Below are positions 50,034 through 59,127 of a stretch of DNA of 64,000 bases, one piece after another. Below the pieces are notes generated by a model. That model did not search any database. It was not told where the DNA came from and saw only the letters and a list, made by a program, of their open reading frames with translations. The translations under genes and the position numbers were made by a program. This DNA comes from Oscillospiraceae bacterium (GTDB taxonomy: Bacteria > Bacillota > Clostridia > Oscillospirales > Ruminococcaceae), in NCBI GenBank assembly GCA_902363145.1, contig CABIZB010000002.1:1-64000 (forward strand). Direction: 5' to 3'. The first letter of the stretch is position 1. Each line of letters opens with the position of its first letter.

Positions 50034-50915
50034 ATGGCTAAGATCGTTAGAACCATCTCGGACGACGCTTCCGTTGTAGCGACCGCTATCGACGCTACCG
50101 ACATCGTTTCTGAGATAGAACAGATACACAAGACATCGGCAGTGGTAACAGCAGCCCTCGGCCGCCTTACCATAGCCGCTTCTCTTATGGGAATAGGTCT
50201 CAAGGGCGAAAAGGATACCCTTACCCTGAGAATGAACGGCAACGGTCCCACAGGCGCACTTATCGCCGTGGCTGACAGCCGTGGAAACGTAAAATCCTAC
50301 GTCTGCAACCCTGTTGTTGAGATACCTCTCAACAAGTACGGCAAGCTGGACGTTGCGGGAGCTGTGGGAAAAGAAGGCACTCTTTCCGTTGTAAAGGACC
50401 TTGGCCTCAAGGAGCCTTACTGCGGTCAGATACCCATTGCGTCGGGCGAGATCGCCGAGGATATAGCAAGCTACTTTGCCACCTCCGAGCAGATACCCAC
50501 CGTATGCGGTCTGGGCGTACTGGTAAATCCCGACCTTACGGTAAAGGCAGCAGGCGGATATCTTATCCAGCTGCTCCCCTTTGCAGATGAAGGCGTTATC
50601 GACACACTTGAAAAGAACGTGAACGCTCTCCCCTCGGTAACACAGATGCTCTCATCGGGCGTGACTGCCGAGGATATGGCAATGAAGGTGCTGGAGGGTC
50701 TGCAGCCCAACGTTATGGACAGGCTGGAGGCAAGCTACAAGTGCGACTGCTCCAGAGAGCGTGTGGAAACCGCTCTTATCTCCATAGGCAAAAAGGAGCT
50801 TTCAGACATGGCAGACGAGCAGGAGACCTCCGAGGTATGCTGCCACTTCTGCGGCAAGAAATACACATTTACTTCCGACGAGATCCGCAGCCTTGCAGAA
50901 AAAGCAAAGGCATGA
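50034..50915 (+). CDS. hslO: Redox-regulated chaperonin Hsp33
   Basis: 293 residues. It holds unfolded proteins under oxidative stress; disulfide formation at its zinc centre activates it. Four conserved cysteines are visible at the C-terminus: KCDCSRERV (about residue 238) and CHFCGKKYTF (about 270). The N-terminal core has ALGRLTIAASLMG and GPTGALIAVADSRG. An adjacent Cys (VCCHFC) adds a fifth. It probably shares a transcript with yerC and the methyltransferase. A palindromic repeat follows. Confidence 0.93.
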   Translation: MAKIVRTISDDASVVATAIDATDIVSEIEQIHKTSAVVTAALGRLTIAASLMGIGLKGEKDTLTLRMNGNGPTGALIAVADSRGNVKSYVCNPVVEIPLNKYGKLDVAGAVGKEGTLSVVKDLGLKEPYCGQIPIASGEIAEDIASYFATSEQIPTVCGLGVLVNPDLTVKAAGGYLIQLLPFADEGVIDTLEKNVNALPSVTQMLSSGVTAEDMAMKVLEGLQPNVMDRLEASYKCDCSRERVETALISIGKKELSDMADEQETSEVCCHFCGKKYTFTSDEIRSLAEKAKA

Positions 50916-50922
50916 CAATATA

Positions 50923-51024
50923 ATACTAATCACCGGTAAAACTATATGCAAAAAATCATCACATGATCCTTGTACGCAAGATTATGCTCGATTTTTTGTA
51001 TAGCTTTTAATTGGTGCTTAGTAT
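50923..51024. repeat. 102-base palindromic element, reverse of 18819-18920
   Basis: It begins ATACTAATCACC and ends GGTGCTTAGTAT. Read on the other strand it matches the element at 18819-18920 in length (102), ends and the internal CGATTTTTTGTATAG segment. It is flanked by TA. Found between hslO and ddl. Confidence 0.82.
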
Positions 51025-51098
51025 AAAAAAGAATAATTATCACCGCAGCGGAATAAGCTTATAAAAAAAGCGCTGTGCGGCTGAAAGGACTGAGCCTG

Positions 51099-52160
51099 AT
51101 GGCAAAAACAAGAGTTGCTGTAATTTTCGGCGGAATGTCAAACGAGCATGATATCTCGCTTATATCCGCCTCAAACGTTATCGCACATTTAGACCCCGAC
51201 AAGTATGAGATAATCCCTGTGGGAATCACCAAAAAGGGAAGATGGTTCTTCTATCCCGGAGATATTTCGGGCATAAAGGACGGCAGCTGGGAGACAAACC
51301 CCGACTGTGTTCCCGCAGCTATTCTCCCCGACCCTCTTTACGGCGGCATCGCAAAGATATCCGACGGAAGAATGAACCTTGTAAAGATAGACGTTGTTTT
51401 CCCCGTGCTCCACGGCAAATACGGCGAGGACGGAACCATACAGGGTCTGCTTGATATGGCAGGCATTCCCTATGTGGGCTGCGGCTGCTTTGCTTCCGCT
51501 GCCTGCATGGACAAGGAGTATGCACACTGCGTTCTCCAGTACAACGGCATCAATATGGCAAAGTACAGAACAGTAAAGCAGAGCGACCTTAACAATCTGG
51601 ACGCTGTATGCGAGAAGATCGCCGCAGAGCTGAAATATCCTCTGTTCGTAAAGCCTGCGTGCAGCGGCTCATCTGTTGGCGTTAACAAGGCAACCTGCTT
51701 TGAAGATCTGAAAAACGCTGTAAAGCTTGCTTTCACTCATGACAAGAAGGTCATCGTCGAGGAATTTATCAAGGGCAGAGAGCTTGAATGCGCAGTTTTG
51801 GGAACAGACAATCCCTTTGCCTCCGAGGTTGGAGAGATACTCTCCTGCAATGATTTCTACGACTATGACGCTAAATACATACTGGGTACATCGGGACTGA
51901 ATATCCCCGCAAATATTCCCAAGGAAGCCTCCCTTGAAATAAGGGAAACTGCCGTAAAGGCATTCAAGGCTCTGGGCTGCTTCGGTCTTTCAAGAGTTGA
52001 TTTCTTCCTTGCGGATAACGGCAAGGTATATCTCAACGAGCTGAACACCATGCCCGGCTTTACATCTATCAGTATGTATCCCAAGCTCATGGAAAACCTG
52101 GGTATCCCCTACGGCGAGCTTCTCGACAGGCTCATAAAGCTTGCTTACGAAAGAAACTGA
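51099..52160 (+). CDS. ddl: D-alanine-D-alanine ligase
   Basis: 353 residues, ATP-grasp enzyme for the cell-wall dipeptide. Landmarks are VAVIFGGMSNEHDISLISA, VFPVLHGKYGEDGTIQG, KPACSGSSVGVNKA in the ATP site, and the C-terminal LNELNTMPGFTSISMYPK that carries metal ligands and the phenylalanine-type specificity loop region. ATG 51099 has AAAGGA nine bases upstream. murI follows 17 bases later. Confidence 0.93.
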   Translation: MAKTRVAVIFGGMSNEHDISLISASNVIAHLDPDKYEIIPVGITKKGRWFFYPGDISGIKDGSWETNPDCVPAAILPDPLYGGIAKISDGRMNLVKIDVVFPVLHGKYGEDGTIQGLLDMAGIPYVGCGCFASAACMDKEYAHCVLQYNGINMAKYRTVKQSDLNNLDAVCEKIAAELKYPLFVKPACSGSSVGVNKATCFEDLKNAVKLAFTHDKKVIVEEFIKGRELECAVLGTDNPFASEVGEILSCNDFYDYDAKYILGTSGLNIPANIPKEASLEIRETAVKAFKALGCFGLSRVDFFLADNGKVYLNELNTMPGFTSISMYPKLMENLGIPYGELLDRLIKLAYERN

Positions 52161-52177
52161 CGAAAGGGTATTTCAAA

Positions 52178-53029
52178 ATGGCTGAGATTTTAACCGAAAA
52201 AAGTGAAAAGGCTATCGGCGTTTTCGATTCGGGTATGGGCGGCCTCACCTGCGTTGCTGAGATAATGAAGCTGATGCCTAACGAAAATATCATCTACTTC
52301 GGCGATACGGCAAGAGTTCCCTACGGCAACAGGAGCCGTGAGACTATCCTCGAATATGCCCGCCAGGACGTGAACTTCGTCAAAAAGCACGATGTAAAGA
52401 TGATAATCGCAGCCTGCGGAACCGTTTCATCTGCCGTGGGTCAGGCAAAGGACTTCGGCGGCGGCGTTCCCTTTACGGGCGTTGTGATACCCGCAGTTCA
52501 GGCTGCCTGCGCTGCCACAAGAAGCGGCAGGATAGGCGTTATCGGAACCGCAGCCACTATCCGCTCAGGCGCATACGGCAAGGCTATCCGCACAATCAGG
52601 CAGGACGCTGTTATCATCGGCAATGCCTGCCCCCTGTTCGTTCCCCTGGTGGAAAACGGCGTTACCGACAAGGACGATATCGTTGTAAAAACAATGGTCA
52701 GCCGCTATCTGGAGCCTATAAAGAGGGAAAATGTGGATACCCTGATCCTGGGCTGCACCCATTACCCGCTTCTCCGTGATGCCATCGCAGAGTACATGGG
52801 CGAGAGCGTGAAGCTCATATCCTCAGGTGCGGAAGCGGCAAAATATACCATGAATATGCTTGCTATGAACAATATGCTTTCCTCCCGCAGTGAAAACGGT
52901 CATGTTACCTACTTCACCAGCGACAGCAAGATGCTTTTTGAAAGCAACGCCCACGCCTTTATCGGAAGCCTTAACGGCAGCGTGGAGCAGATATCCATAG
53001 ACGATGTTATTATGCAGAAGGACTGTTGA
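52178..53029 (+). CDS. murI: Glutamate racemase
   Basis: 283 residues. It makes D-glutamate for peptidoglycan. GVFDSGMGGLT, FGDTARVPYG and the second catalytic cysteine region LGCTHYPLL are intact. The first catalytic cysteine region reads AACGTVSSA rather than the usual ACNTASA; the cysteine is kept but the following Asn is Gly. Its position next to ddl fits a cell-wall operon. It ends three bases before the DUF1934 gene. Confidence 0.9.
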   Translation: MAEILTEKSEKAIGVFDSGMGGLTCVAEIMKLMPNENIIYFGDTARVPYGNRSRETILEYARQDVNFVKKHDVKMIIAACGTVSSAVGQAKDFGGGVPFTGVVIPAVQAACAATRSGRIGVIGTAATIRSGAYGKAIRTIRQDAVIIGNACPLFVPLVENGVTDKDDIVVKTMVSRYLEPIKRENVDTLILGCTHYPLLRDAIAEYMGESVKLISSGAEAAKYTMNMLAMNNMLSSRSENGHVTYFTSDSKMLFESNAHAFIGSLNGSVEQISIDDVIMQKDC

Positions 53030-53031
53030 AA

Positions 53032-53481
53032 ATGCCTGCAAAAGCTAAAAAAGTAACCATAACCATGAAAAGCATATCCGACACCGCAGGCGGTGCGCCC
53101 GATGTGATGGAGCTTATAACCGAAGGTACTCTGAGGCCCGTGACGCTGGGCAAGGTGCAGGGCTGGGAGATATCCTACAACGACAGCGAAGCTACAGGCT
53201 TTGCAGGCTCTGTGACCACCGTTTCCTGCATAGGCGAGGAGCTTGCTTCCATGACCAGAAACGGAGCGGCAAACGCACGGCTCATCATTGAAAAGGACCG
53301 CCGCCACCACTGCCATTACGGCACGGAATACGGCGAGATGCTGCTGGGCATATCCGCTTCAAGAATAGTCAACAACATGACCGAAGACGGCGGAGATATG
53401 TATTTCAAATACACAATCGACGTGAACTCCGCACTTGTCAGTGAAAACGAAATATATCTGAACGTAAAGGTCTCGGAATAA
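53032..53481 (+). CDS. DUF1934 (YwiB-like) beta-barrel protein
   Basis: 149 residues, calycin-like fold: VTITMKSISDT, LITEGTL, NDSEATGFAGSVTTVSCIGEEL, then ERRHHCHYGTEYG-like text (actual KDRRHHCHYGTEYG), ending in KYTIDVNSALVSENEIYLNVK. The function is unknown; in Bacillus the gene lies near argS. ATG 53032 is nine bases from AAGGA; an in-frame TTG at 53026 inside the murI end is less likely. It closes the ddl-murI operon. Confidence 0.86.
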   Translation: MPAKAKKVTITMKSISDTAGGAPDVMELITEGTLRPVTLGKVQGWEISYNDSEATGFAGSVTTVSCIGEELASMTRNGAANARLIIEKDRRHHCHYGTEYGEMLLGISASRIVNNMTEDGGDMYFKYTIDVNSALVSENEIYLNVKVSE

Positions 53482-53484
53482 AAG

Positions 53485-53522
53485 GTACCCGACTCGAAAG
53501 CATATGCAATCGGGTCGGGTAC
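53485..53522 (+). terminator. Terminator of the ddl-murI-DUF1934 operon
   Basis: GTACCCGAC and GTCGGGTAC close a hairpin with an extended CGA/TCG stem; the tail GTTTATTAAAAA is only moderately T-rich. Confidence 0.65.
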
Positions 53523-53758
53523 GTTTATTAAAAACGGCATTCGGTACCGATTCATACGGGTTATCCGAGGATATGCCGCTGCGCACCGCACATCGCCCGT
53601 ATCGCCGACTTACTTATGCCGTAATACAATTTATGCAGCGGACGAGCGCAAGGTTCGCATATATGGACAGGCTCATATCCTGTCTTTCCCCCGATAAATA
53701 AAAAAGCAGCGAAAAACTCACACCAAAGTACATAAAAAAAGAAAGGAACTGAAAAATT
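53523..53758 (+). other. Structured intergenic region with a possible 42-residue ORF
   Basis: Several complementary blocks (ATACGGG with CCCGTAT, CCGCTGC with GCAGCGG, GACAGG with CCTGTC) suggest a folded RNA of about 150 bases ending near 53690. One frame (ATG 53573 to 53701) would give a very basic 42-residue peptide beginning MPLRTAHRPYRRLTYAV, but its ribosome binding site is badly spaced. I cannot say which, if either, is real. Confidence 0.35.
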
Positions 53759-54307
53759 ATGAAACTTATGTTCGCTTCCGATATCCACGGCTCCGCCTCC
53801 TGCTGCAGAAAGCTGCTTGAGCGCTTTGAAATCGAAAAGCCGGACAAGCTCATTCTCCTGGGTGACCTGCTCTATCACGGCCCCAGAAACGATCTTCCCG
53901 AGGACTATGCTCCCAAGGAAGTCATAAAAATGCTCAACGGAATGAAAAAGCACCTGCTCTGCGTAAGAGGCAACTGTGAGGCAGAGGTAGATCAGATGGT
54001 GCTGGAATTCCCCGTAATGGCTGACTACATGACCATGTGGACAGACGACAGAATGTTCTTCTGCACCCACGGTCATCTCTATGACATTGAAAATATGCCC
54101 AATATCAGCGAGGGCGATGTTGTCCTCAGCGGACACACACACCTGTTCCGTGCGGAAAAGAAAAACGGCATCTACTACATAAACACAGGCTCCGTATCTC
54201 TCCCCAAGGGCGGCAATCCCAAGAGCTATGTTATCTACAAGGACAGAATGTTCGAGGTGCTGGATATGGACGGCAAGCACCTTACGGGCATTGTGGCAAA
54301 GGATTAA
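53759..54307 (+). CDS. YfcE-like phosphodiesterase
   Basis: 182 residues, calcineurin-like. Motifs are FASDIHGSASC, LLGDLLYHGPRND, VRGNCEAEVD, CTHGHLYD and LSGHTHLFR. The GPRNDLP and long insertion after it are typical of YfcE. It is a metal-dependent phosphodiesterase of unknown physiological substrate, and a paralogue of 43174-43656. GAAAGGAAC precedes ATG 53759. The stop codon is the left edge of a palindromic repeat. Confidence 0.9.
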   Translation: MKLMFASDIHGSASCCRKLLERFEIEKPDKLILLGDLLYHGPRNDLPEDYAPKEVIKMLNGMKKHLLCVRGNCEAEVDQMVLEFPVMADYMTMWTDDRMFFCTHGHLYDIENMPNISEGDVVLSGHTHLFRAEKKNGIYYINTGSVSLPKGGNPKSYVIYKDRMFEVLDMDGKHLTGIVAKD

Positions 54308-54469
54308 GAACCCGTCTTCACAAGCATATGCGCACGTCTTTTCGGCAAATTTTGCCGCAGACTGCGTTAAAAATCCTTGCCGGGCGAAAGCCCGCCTGCG
54401 GATTTTTGCCTACTCTGCAACAAAATTATGCTCGAAAATCCGCACACATTTCTTATGAAGACAGGTTCT
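54307..54469. repeat. 163-base palindromic element
   Basis: The ends AGAACCCGTCTTCA and TGAAGACAGGTTCT are inverted repeats with one mismatch. The interior pairs CATATGCGCACG-like and CGAAAATCCGCACACAT segments imperfectly and contains GCCGGGCGAAAGCCCGCC. The left end shares the last base of the yfcE-like gene's stop codon. It belongs to a different family from the ATACTAATC elements, though both carry a CGGGC hairpin core. Confidence 0.65.
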
Positions 54470-54529
54470 AAGATTTATTTAAGGATAATGAGATATGATC
54501 ATATCATAAACCAGTAAAGGACGATGAAA

Positions 54530-55204
54530 ATGAGAGTTCTTATTGCCGAAGATGAAAACAAGCTTGCCGACGCTCTCGTGCAGATACTTGCCAAAAGCAA
54601 AATAACCGCCGATGCCGCATACAACGGCATTGACGCTCTGGACAACGCACTGTCGGGAATATATGACGTTATAGTCCTCGATATCATGATGCCCGGAATG
54701 GACGGCATAGAAGTCCTGCGGAGGATACGTGCCGAGGGTATGCAAACGCCTGTGCTCATGTTCACCGCCAAGGACGAGATATCCGACAAGGTGCGTGGAC
54801 TTGACAGCGGCGCTGACGACTATCTTACAAAACCCTTTGCCACCGACGAGCTGCTGGCACGTATCCGTGCCCTGGGCAGGCGCAGCAGTGCGGCAATAGT
54901 AAGCTCCCCCGTTATATCCTGCGGAGATGTGAGCCTTGATTCATCGTCCTATGAGCTTTCCAGCGGCGGCAGCTCCGTAAAGCTGGGGCTGAAGGAATTT
55001 TCCATAATGGAACTGCTGATGAAAAACGCAGGCACGGTAATAAGCAAGGAAACACTTATCACAAAGATATGGGGATATGAGTCGGACGCCGAATACAACA
55101 ACGTGGAAGTATATATCTCCTTCCTGCGCAAAAAGCTAAGCTTCATAAAGTCGAAAGCCACAATAAAAACTCTCCGTGGCGTGGGCTACAGCTTCAGCGA
55201 GTAA
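54530..55204 (+). CDS. Response regulator, OmpR family
   Basis: 224 residues. The receiver domain has EDENKLADAL, the phosphoacceptor Asp at about residue 51 in VLDIMMPGMDG, and the lysine in DYLTKPF. A C-terminal winged helix follows with LGLKEFSIMELLMKNAG and VEVYISFLRKKL. It is an ArlR/RegX-like transcription regulator, target unknown. AAAGGA is eight bases from ATG 54530 and only two from ATG 54524, so the former is preferred. The sensor gene follows nine bases later. Confidence 0.92.
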   Translation: MRVLIAEDENKLADALVQILAKSKITADAAYNGIDALDNALSGIYDVIVLDIMMPGMDGIEVLRRIRAEGMQTPVLMFTAKDEISDKVRGLDSGADDYLTKPFATDELLARIRALGRRSSAAIVSSPVISCGDVSLDSSSYELSSGGSSVKLGLKEFSIMELLMKNAGTVISKETLITKIWGYESDAEYNNVEVYISFLRKKLSFIKSKATIKTLRGVGYSFSE

Positions 55205-55213
55205 GGAGGACGT

Positions 55214-56548
55214 ATGATAAAACATCTGCGAAGGCGCTTCACTGCTGTGCTTATGAGCCTGCTGGGAACGGTAATGCTCATCGTTCTCGGGTCGGTGTAT
55301 GTGTCAATGTACCGCTCGGAAAATATGAACACCGACCGCATAATCAATTTCGCCATGAACCTTGAAATGCACAAAGACAACACCGACCCGCCCCCTCAGT
55401 CGCCCCCTGACGGCACCGAAGAGCCGCCAAAGGATTTTGAGGGCGATATCCATTTCGACAGCTTTTTCTTTCCGCAAAGGACACGTCAGACACGTGACAG
55501 AACAGATGATATCTCCACAGGCTGGATATCCGTTACCGTGGACAGCAGCGGAATGATAACCGATATCTTCCGCAGCCAGCAGCTTTACGGCTCGGAGGAC
55601 GAGGACAATATGGACGCTGCGGCTCATGCGGCGGCAGAAAACATACTCTCAAAGGGCAATCAGAAAGGCATAATCTCCGTTGACGGCATATCCTACCGCT
55701 ATGAGATGCGTGACAAGGACAGCGGAAAGGTGATAGTCCTGCTGGACCGCACAAACGAGGTCTCCACAATGACCCGTTTGCTGGTGATACTGGCAGGTAT
55801 ATTTGCGCTTTCGCTGGTGGTGCTGTTTTTATTGTCGGTGCTGCTGTCAAAATGGGCAGTAACGCCGATAGAGGACGCATGGAACAGGCAGAGGGTGTTT
55901 TTCTCCAACGCCTCCCACGAGTTGAAAACTCCGCTGGCGGTCATATCCGCAAATCTGGACGTTATCACTTCAAACCCCGATGAGACCGTTGCGGAGCAGG
56001 GAAAATGGTTCGGATATATCCGCTCGGAAGCGGACAAAATGTCCCGCCTGATAAACGAAATGCTGTACATTGCCCGAGAGGAACGCACCGACAGCAAGAC
56101 TGTCATGGCGGAGCTTGACCTGTCCGAAGCCGCAGAGGGTGCCTGCCTCGCCATGGAAGCGGTGGCATTTGAAAAGGGCAAGACACTGATAACCGACATT
56201 GAGCCGAATGTTACCGTAAAGGGCGATAAGGAAAGCCTTACACGCACCATAAACATTCTTATCGACAACGCAGTTTCCCACTCGTCGGAGCATTCCGAAA
56301 TCACGGTTCGGCTGAAAAAGAGCAGAGGAAAAGCCAAGCTCACTGTGGAAAATCAGGGCAAGCCCATACCGAAAGAGGACTTGCAGCGGATATTTGACCG
56401 CTATTACCGCACAGACGCTTCCCGCAGCAGGGACACAGGCGGTTTCGGGCTGGGTCTTGCCATTGCAAAGACCGTTGCCGAAAAGCACGGCGGCAGTATC
56501 ACTGCCGAAAGCGATGAAAACAGAACTGTATTTACGCTTATAATTTAA
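55214..56548 (+). CDS. Sensor histidine kinase
   Basis: 444 residues. Two membrane helices (about 12-34 and 187-212) bracket an extracytoplasmic sensor region that starts with a Pro/Asp-rich stretch. No clear HAMP domain follows. The H-box is SNASHELKTPLAV with His at 235. The N-box is NILIDNAVSHSS, and the G-boxes are RDTGGFGLGLAIAKTVAEKHGG. It should phosphorylate the upstream regulator. GGAGGA precedes ATG 55214. The signal is unknown. Confidence 0.92.
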   Translation: MIKHLRRRFTAVLMSLLGTVMLIVLGSVYVSMYRSENMNTDRIINFAMNLEMHKDNTDPPPQSPPDGTEEPPKDFEGDIHFDSFFFPQRTRQTRDRTDDISTGWISVTVDSSGMITDIFRSQQLYGSEDEDNMDAAAHAAAENILSKGNQKGIISVDGISYRYEMRDKDSGKVIVLLDRTNEVSTMTRLLVILAGIFALSLVVLFLLSVLLSKWAVTPIEDAWNRQRVFFSNASHELKTPLAVISANLDVITSNPDETVAEQGKWFGYIRSEADKMSRLINEMLYIAREERTDSKTVMAELDLSEAAEGACLAMEAVAFEKGKTLITDIEPNVTVKGDKESLTRTINILIDNAVSHSSEHSEITVRLKKSRGKAKLTVENQGKPIPKEDLQRIFDRYYRTDASRSRDTGGFGLGLAIAKTVAEKHGGSITAESDENRTVFTLII

Positions 56549-56574
56549 TAACTTTTGCAAAAAGCCTTTTACGC

Positions 56575-56620
56575 AAAAAAGCCTCCGTACATCTCACATA
56601 GAAATGTACGGAGGCTTTTT
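56575..56620. terminator. Bidirectional terminator
   Basis: AAAAAAGCCTCCGTACAT and ATGTACGGAGGCTTTTT pair perfectly around 11 bases. It serves the kinase gene and the convergent 56634-58169 gene. Confidence 0.9.
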
Positions 56621-56633
56621 ATCATTATTATTC

Positions 56634-58169
56634 TCAGCCGATCTTGTTTATCTCGTCAAGAAGAACCTTCTTGGCTTCAAGGCTGCTGAGAGCGTTGTTT
56701 ACAAGCAGATCCATTCTGTAGCGGATATATTCCTCGTAAAGACCTGTGCCGAACACGTTCTCGGTAATAAGTGCCTTATACTTTGCCTCGCTGCAGTTGC
56801 CCGATACCAGACAAAGCATCTGCTCCAGCATGAGCATCTTTCTGTCTCTTGCGGACATACTGCCCTCGGTCTCAAGGCGCTTGAGCTGCTCCAGAACTGC
56901 CAGTCTGTCCTTTCTTACGGAAAGACGGCTGTCGGAAATGCCCGCTGCGGTGCGGATAGTGTTGGTTCTGAAAGCCTCGTCCGCAAAGGGGAAGGTTCCG
57001 CTTGGGATTCCGCCCTCGACTACGTTCTCGTAGATATCAGCGTCAAGAACTGGGTAGATAAGCTCCTCATAAACGGGTGCGAACCAGTAAGCATCAGCGT
57101 CCCTGAAAATAACGGGATACTTCCAGCAAAGGTCTGTTCCGCCGAGAGCTGTATCGTTGCAGGGAGCCTTTTCTGTGGTGTAGAAGCTGTTGTAATCAAC
57201 AGCGCACTTTGCGGAGGTAAGCTCTGCAAGCTTTGCAGCGCTGTAATCGCCTGTATCGTCACGGTCGCAGTCAAGGAATGTTCTTACGCCGCTGGTGCAC
57301 TTGCGGTAAAGGTCCTCGCAGAATGCGGGAACGTTGGTGTAGCTTCCGAAATAGTCAGCCGCAAAGGAAACGGTAACATCATCGGCAAGAAGCTGAACAT
57401 CGTCCTCCTTGTCGGTCTTGTACTTGGAGGTGATATATGCTTCAATTCTCTGCTTTACAAGAGCCTTTTCGCTGTCGGAAAGGGTAGCAAACTCAATTCT
57501 GCTGAACACGATATCCATCATCAGCTTACGGGGAACAAAGCCGTTGAGGTACTTGAAGCGGTCATTTGAGAGGAGCATTGCCATCTTTGGCAGTATCTTC
57601 TGCTGCTCGGAAACGCTGGTGGGAACCTTGTTGGACATTACGCCCAGATAAGCCAGCATCTCAGCGTATTTCTTCATAATGCCAGCTTCGTTCAGGTAGT
57701 TGAAGAAATATCCGTATATGTAGCCCTTGAAGAAGTCCTTAACGGACTGAAAAACTGCGGGATTTGAGTTTATCTCGTTCTTGAAGCTTTCGATAAGTGC
57801 TTTTGCCTCGTCGCAGCCAACAGTTTCCCTGCCGCCGTTGAGGGCGATTATGGTATCAGCCTGTGACTTGAAGAAAAGCTTTGTGAAAACTGCGCAGCAG
57901 CAGTCGGGGTCAGCGCCGTTCTTCTGCTCCTCGTTGTAGGACCAGATAAGATATGCACGGTGCATATTTTTGAGGGTGTCCTCGGATTTTTCGGTAAGCT
58001 CCTGCTCGTTTATCTTCCATGAAGAGGAAAGATGTCCCGTTGCGTTGAAGTCGCTGAGGATAGCCTCTATCTCCTCCTTGAAAGCTGCATAGGACGGAGA
58101 ATTATCCATGTAGATAACTGCATCCATAAGCTGGGGTGTGATCGCTGTAAGGTCAAAACGTACGCTCAT
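56634..58169 (-). CDS. Unknown 511-residue protein
   Basis: I do not recognise this soluble protein. It is helix-rich, with no signal peptide or membrane helices. Cysteines occur in loose clusters (DPDCCCAVF near residue 88; CDRDDTGDY near 300). Segments such as MSVRFDLTAITPQLMDAVIYMDNSPSYAAF and RFKYLNGFVPRKLMMDIVFSRIEF show no known motif. Base composition and codon use match its neighbours, so recent transfer is not indicated. It is transcribed leftward ahead of pyrE's end by 53 bases and may share its transcript. Confidence 0.75.
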   Translation of the reverse strand: MSVRFDLTAITPQLMDAVIYMDNSPSYAAFKEEIEAILSDFNATGHLSSSWKINEQELTEKSEDTLKNMHRAYLIWSYNEEQKNGADPDCCCAVFTKLFFKSQADTIIALNGGRETVGCDEAKALIESFKNEINSNPAVFQSVKDFFKGYIYGYFFNYLNEAGIMKKYAEMLAYLGVMSNKVPTSVSEQQKILPKMAMLLSNDRFKYLNGFVPRKLMMDIVFSRIEFATLSDSEKALVKQRIEAYITSKYKTDKEDDVQLLADDVTVSFAADYFGSYTNVPAFCEDLYRKCTSGVRTFLDCDRDDTGDYSAAKLAELTSAKCAVDYNSFYTTEKAPCNDTALGGTDLCWKYPVIFRDADAYWFAPVYEELIYPVLDADIYENVVEGGIPSGTFPFADEAFRTNTIRTAAGISDSRLSVRKDRLAVLEQLKRLETEGSMSARDRKMLMLEQMLCLVSGNCSEAKYKALITENVFGTGLYEEYIRYRMDLLVNNALSSLEAKKVLLDEINKIG

Positions 58170-58222
58170 TTATCAAGACAGTCCTTTCGGTTTAATTTTT
58201 TAAGATATATTTTACGCCTGAA

Positions 58223-58879
58223 TCAGTTTACTCCATAGGTCTTGCGGTATTCCCTCATCTTTTCAAGGTACTCCTTGCCGTCAACAACGCCCTCCTCGAT
58301 AGCTGCGATGATGTCGTTAATGTTAACGATGGAATATACTCTGATGCCGTAATCCTTATAAGCCTGCTGAACGGCGGAAAGCTCGGTATCAAGAGCCTTT
58401 TCCATTCTGTCAACGGTGATTATCATGCCTGTGATATCAACATCGGCAGCGTCCTTGAGCTTGGGATATACTTCCTTGAGAGCCTTGCCTGAGGTCATAA
58501 CGTCCTCGATGATAACGACCTTTTCACCCTTTGCAGGCTGCTTGCCTACGAAAAGGCCGCCCTCGCCGTGATCCTTTACTTCCTTGCGGTCGAAGCAAAA
58601 GCTTACGTCCTTGTTATATTTCTCCGCCAGAGCGATGGCTGCGCAGGAAGCAAGGGGGATACCCTTGTATGCGGGACCGAAAAGGCACTCAACGTCGATA
58701 TTATGCTCCATGATGCAGTCTGCATAGAAGCCGCCAAGCTTTGCCAGCTGTGCGCCGGTCTTATAGTTGCCCGTATTGATGAAATAGGGGGCCTTTCTGC
58801 CGCTCTTGAGGGTGAAATCACCGAAGGTCAGCACGCCGCAGTCTGCCATGAATTTGATAAAATCGTTTTTGTAGCTCAT
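58223..58879 (-). CDS. pyrE: Orotate phosphoribosyltransferase
   Basis: 218 residues. It converts orotate and PRPP to OMP in pyrimidine synthesis. Features are GDFTLKSGRKAPYFINTG, FGPAYKGIPLASC, FDRKEVKDHGEGG and the PRPP loop VVIIEDVMTSGKAL. AAAGG precedes ATG 58879. No other pyr gene is in the window, and no PyrR-type leader is visible. Confidence 0.93.
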   Translation of the reverse strand: MSYKNDFIKFMADCGVLTFGDFTLKSGRKAPYFINTGNYKTGAQLAKLGGFYADCIMEHNIDVECLFGPAYKGIPLASCAAIALAEKYNKDVSFCFDRKEVKDHGEGGLFVGKQPAKGEKVVIIEDVMTSGKALKEVYPKLKDAADVDITGMIITVDRMEKALDTELSAVQQAYKDYGIRVYSIVNINDIIAAIEEGVVDGKEYLEKMREYRKTYGVN

Positions 58880-59127
58880 TTTTTTTACAACCTTTCAAAC
58901 CTGAAACTGATACTCCACTGCTCTGCTTTTGGGGCAGAAATCCAGTGTAGTCATACATATGAAATAATTATATCATATTTTTCCGTCATTTTCAACAGTC
59001 AGGAGAAATATTGGCATAAAATATTTAAGCAATAAATTGTATATTTTGCGGCATTGTGATGCTTTACCCGCCAGGATATGTATAAGACCGTATATTTCCA
59101 TGTACAGGAATTTATAAATAAAATCTA

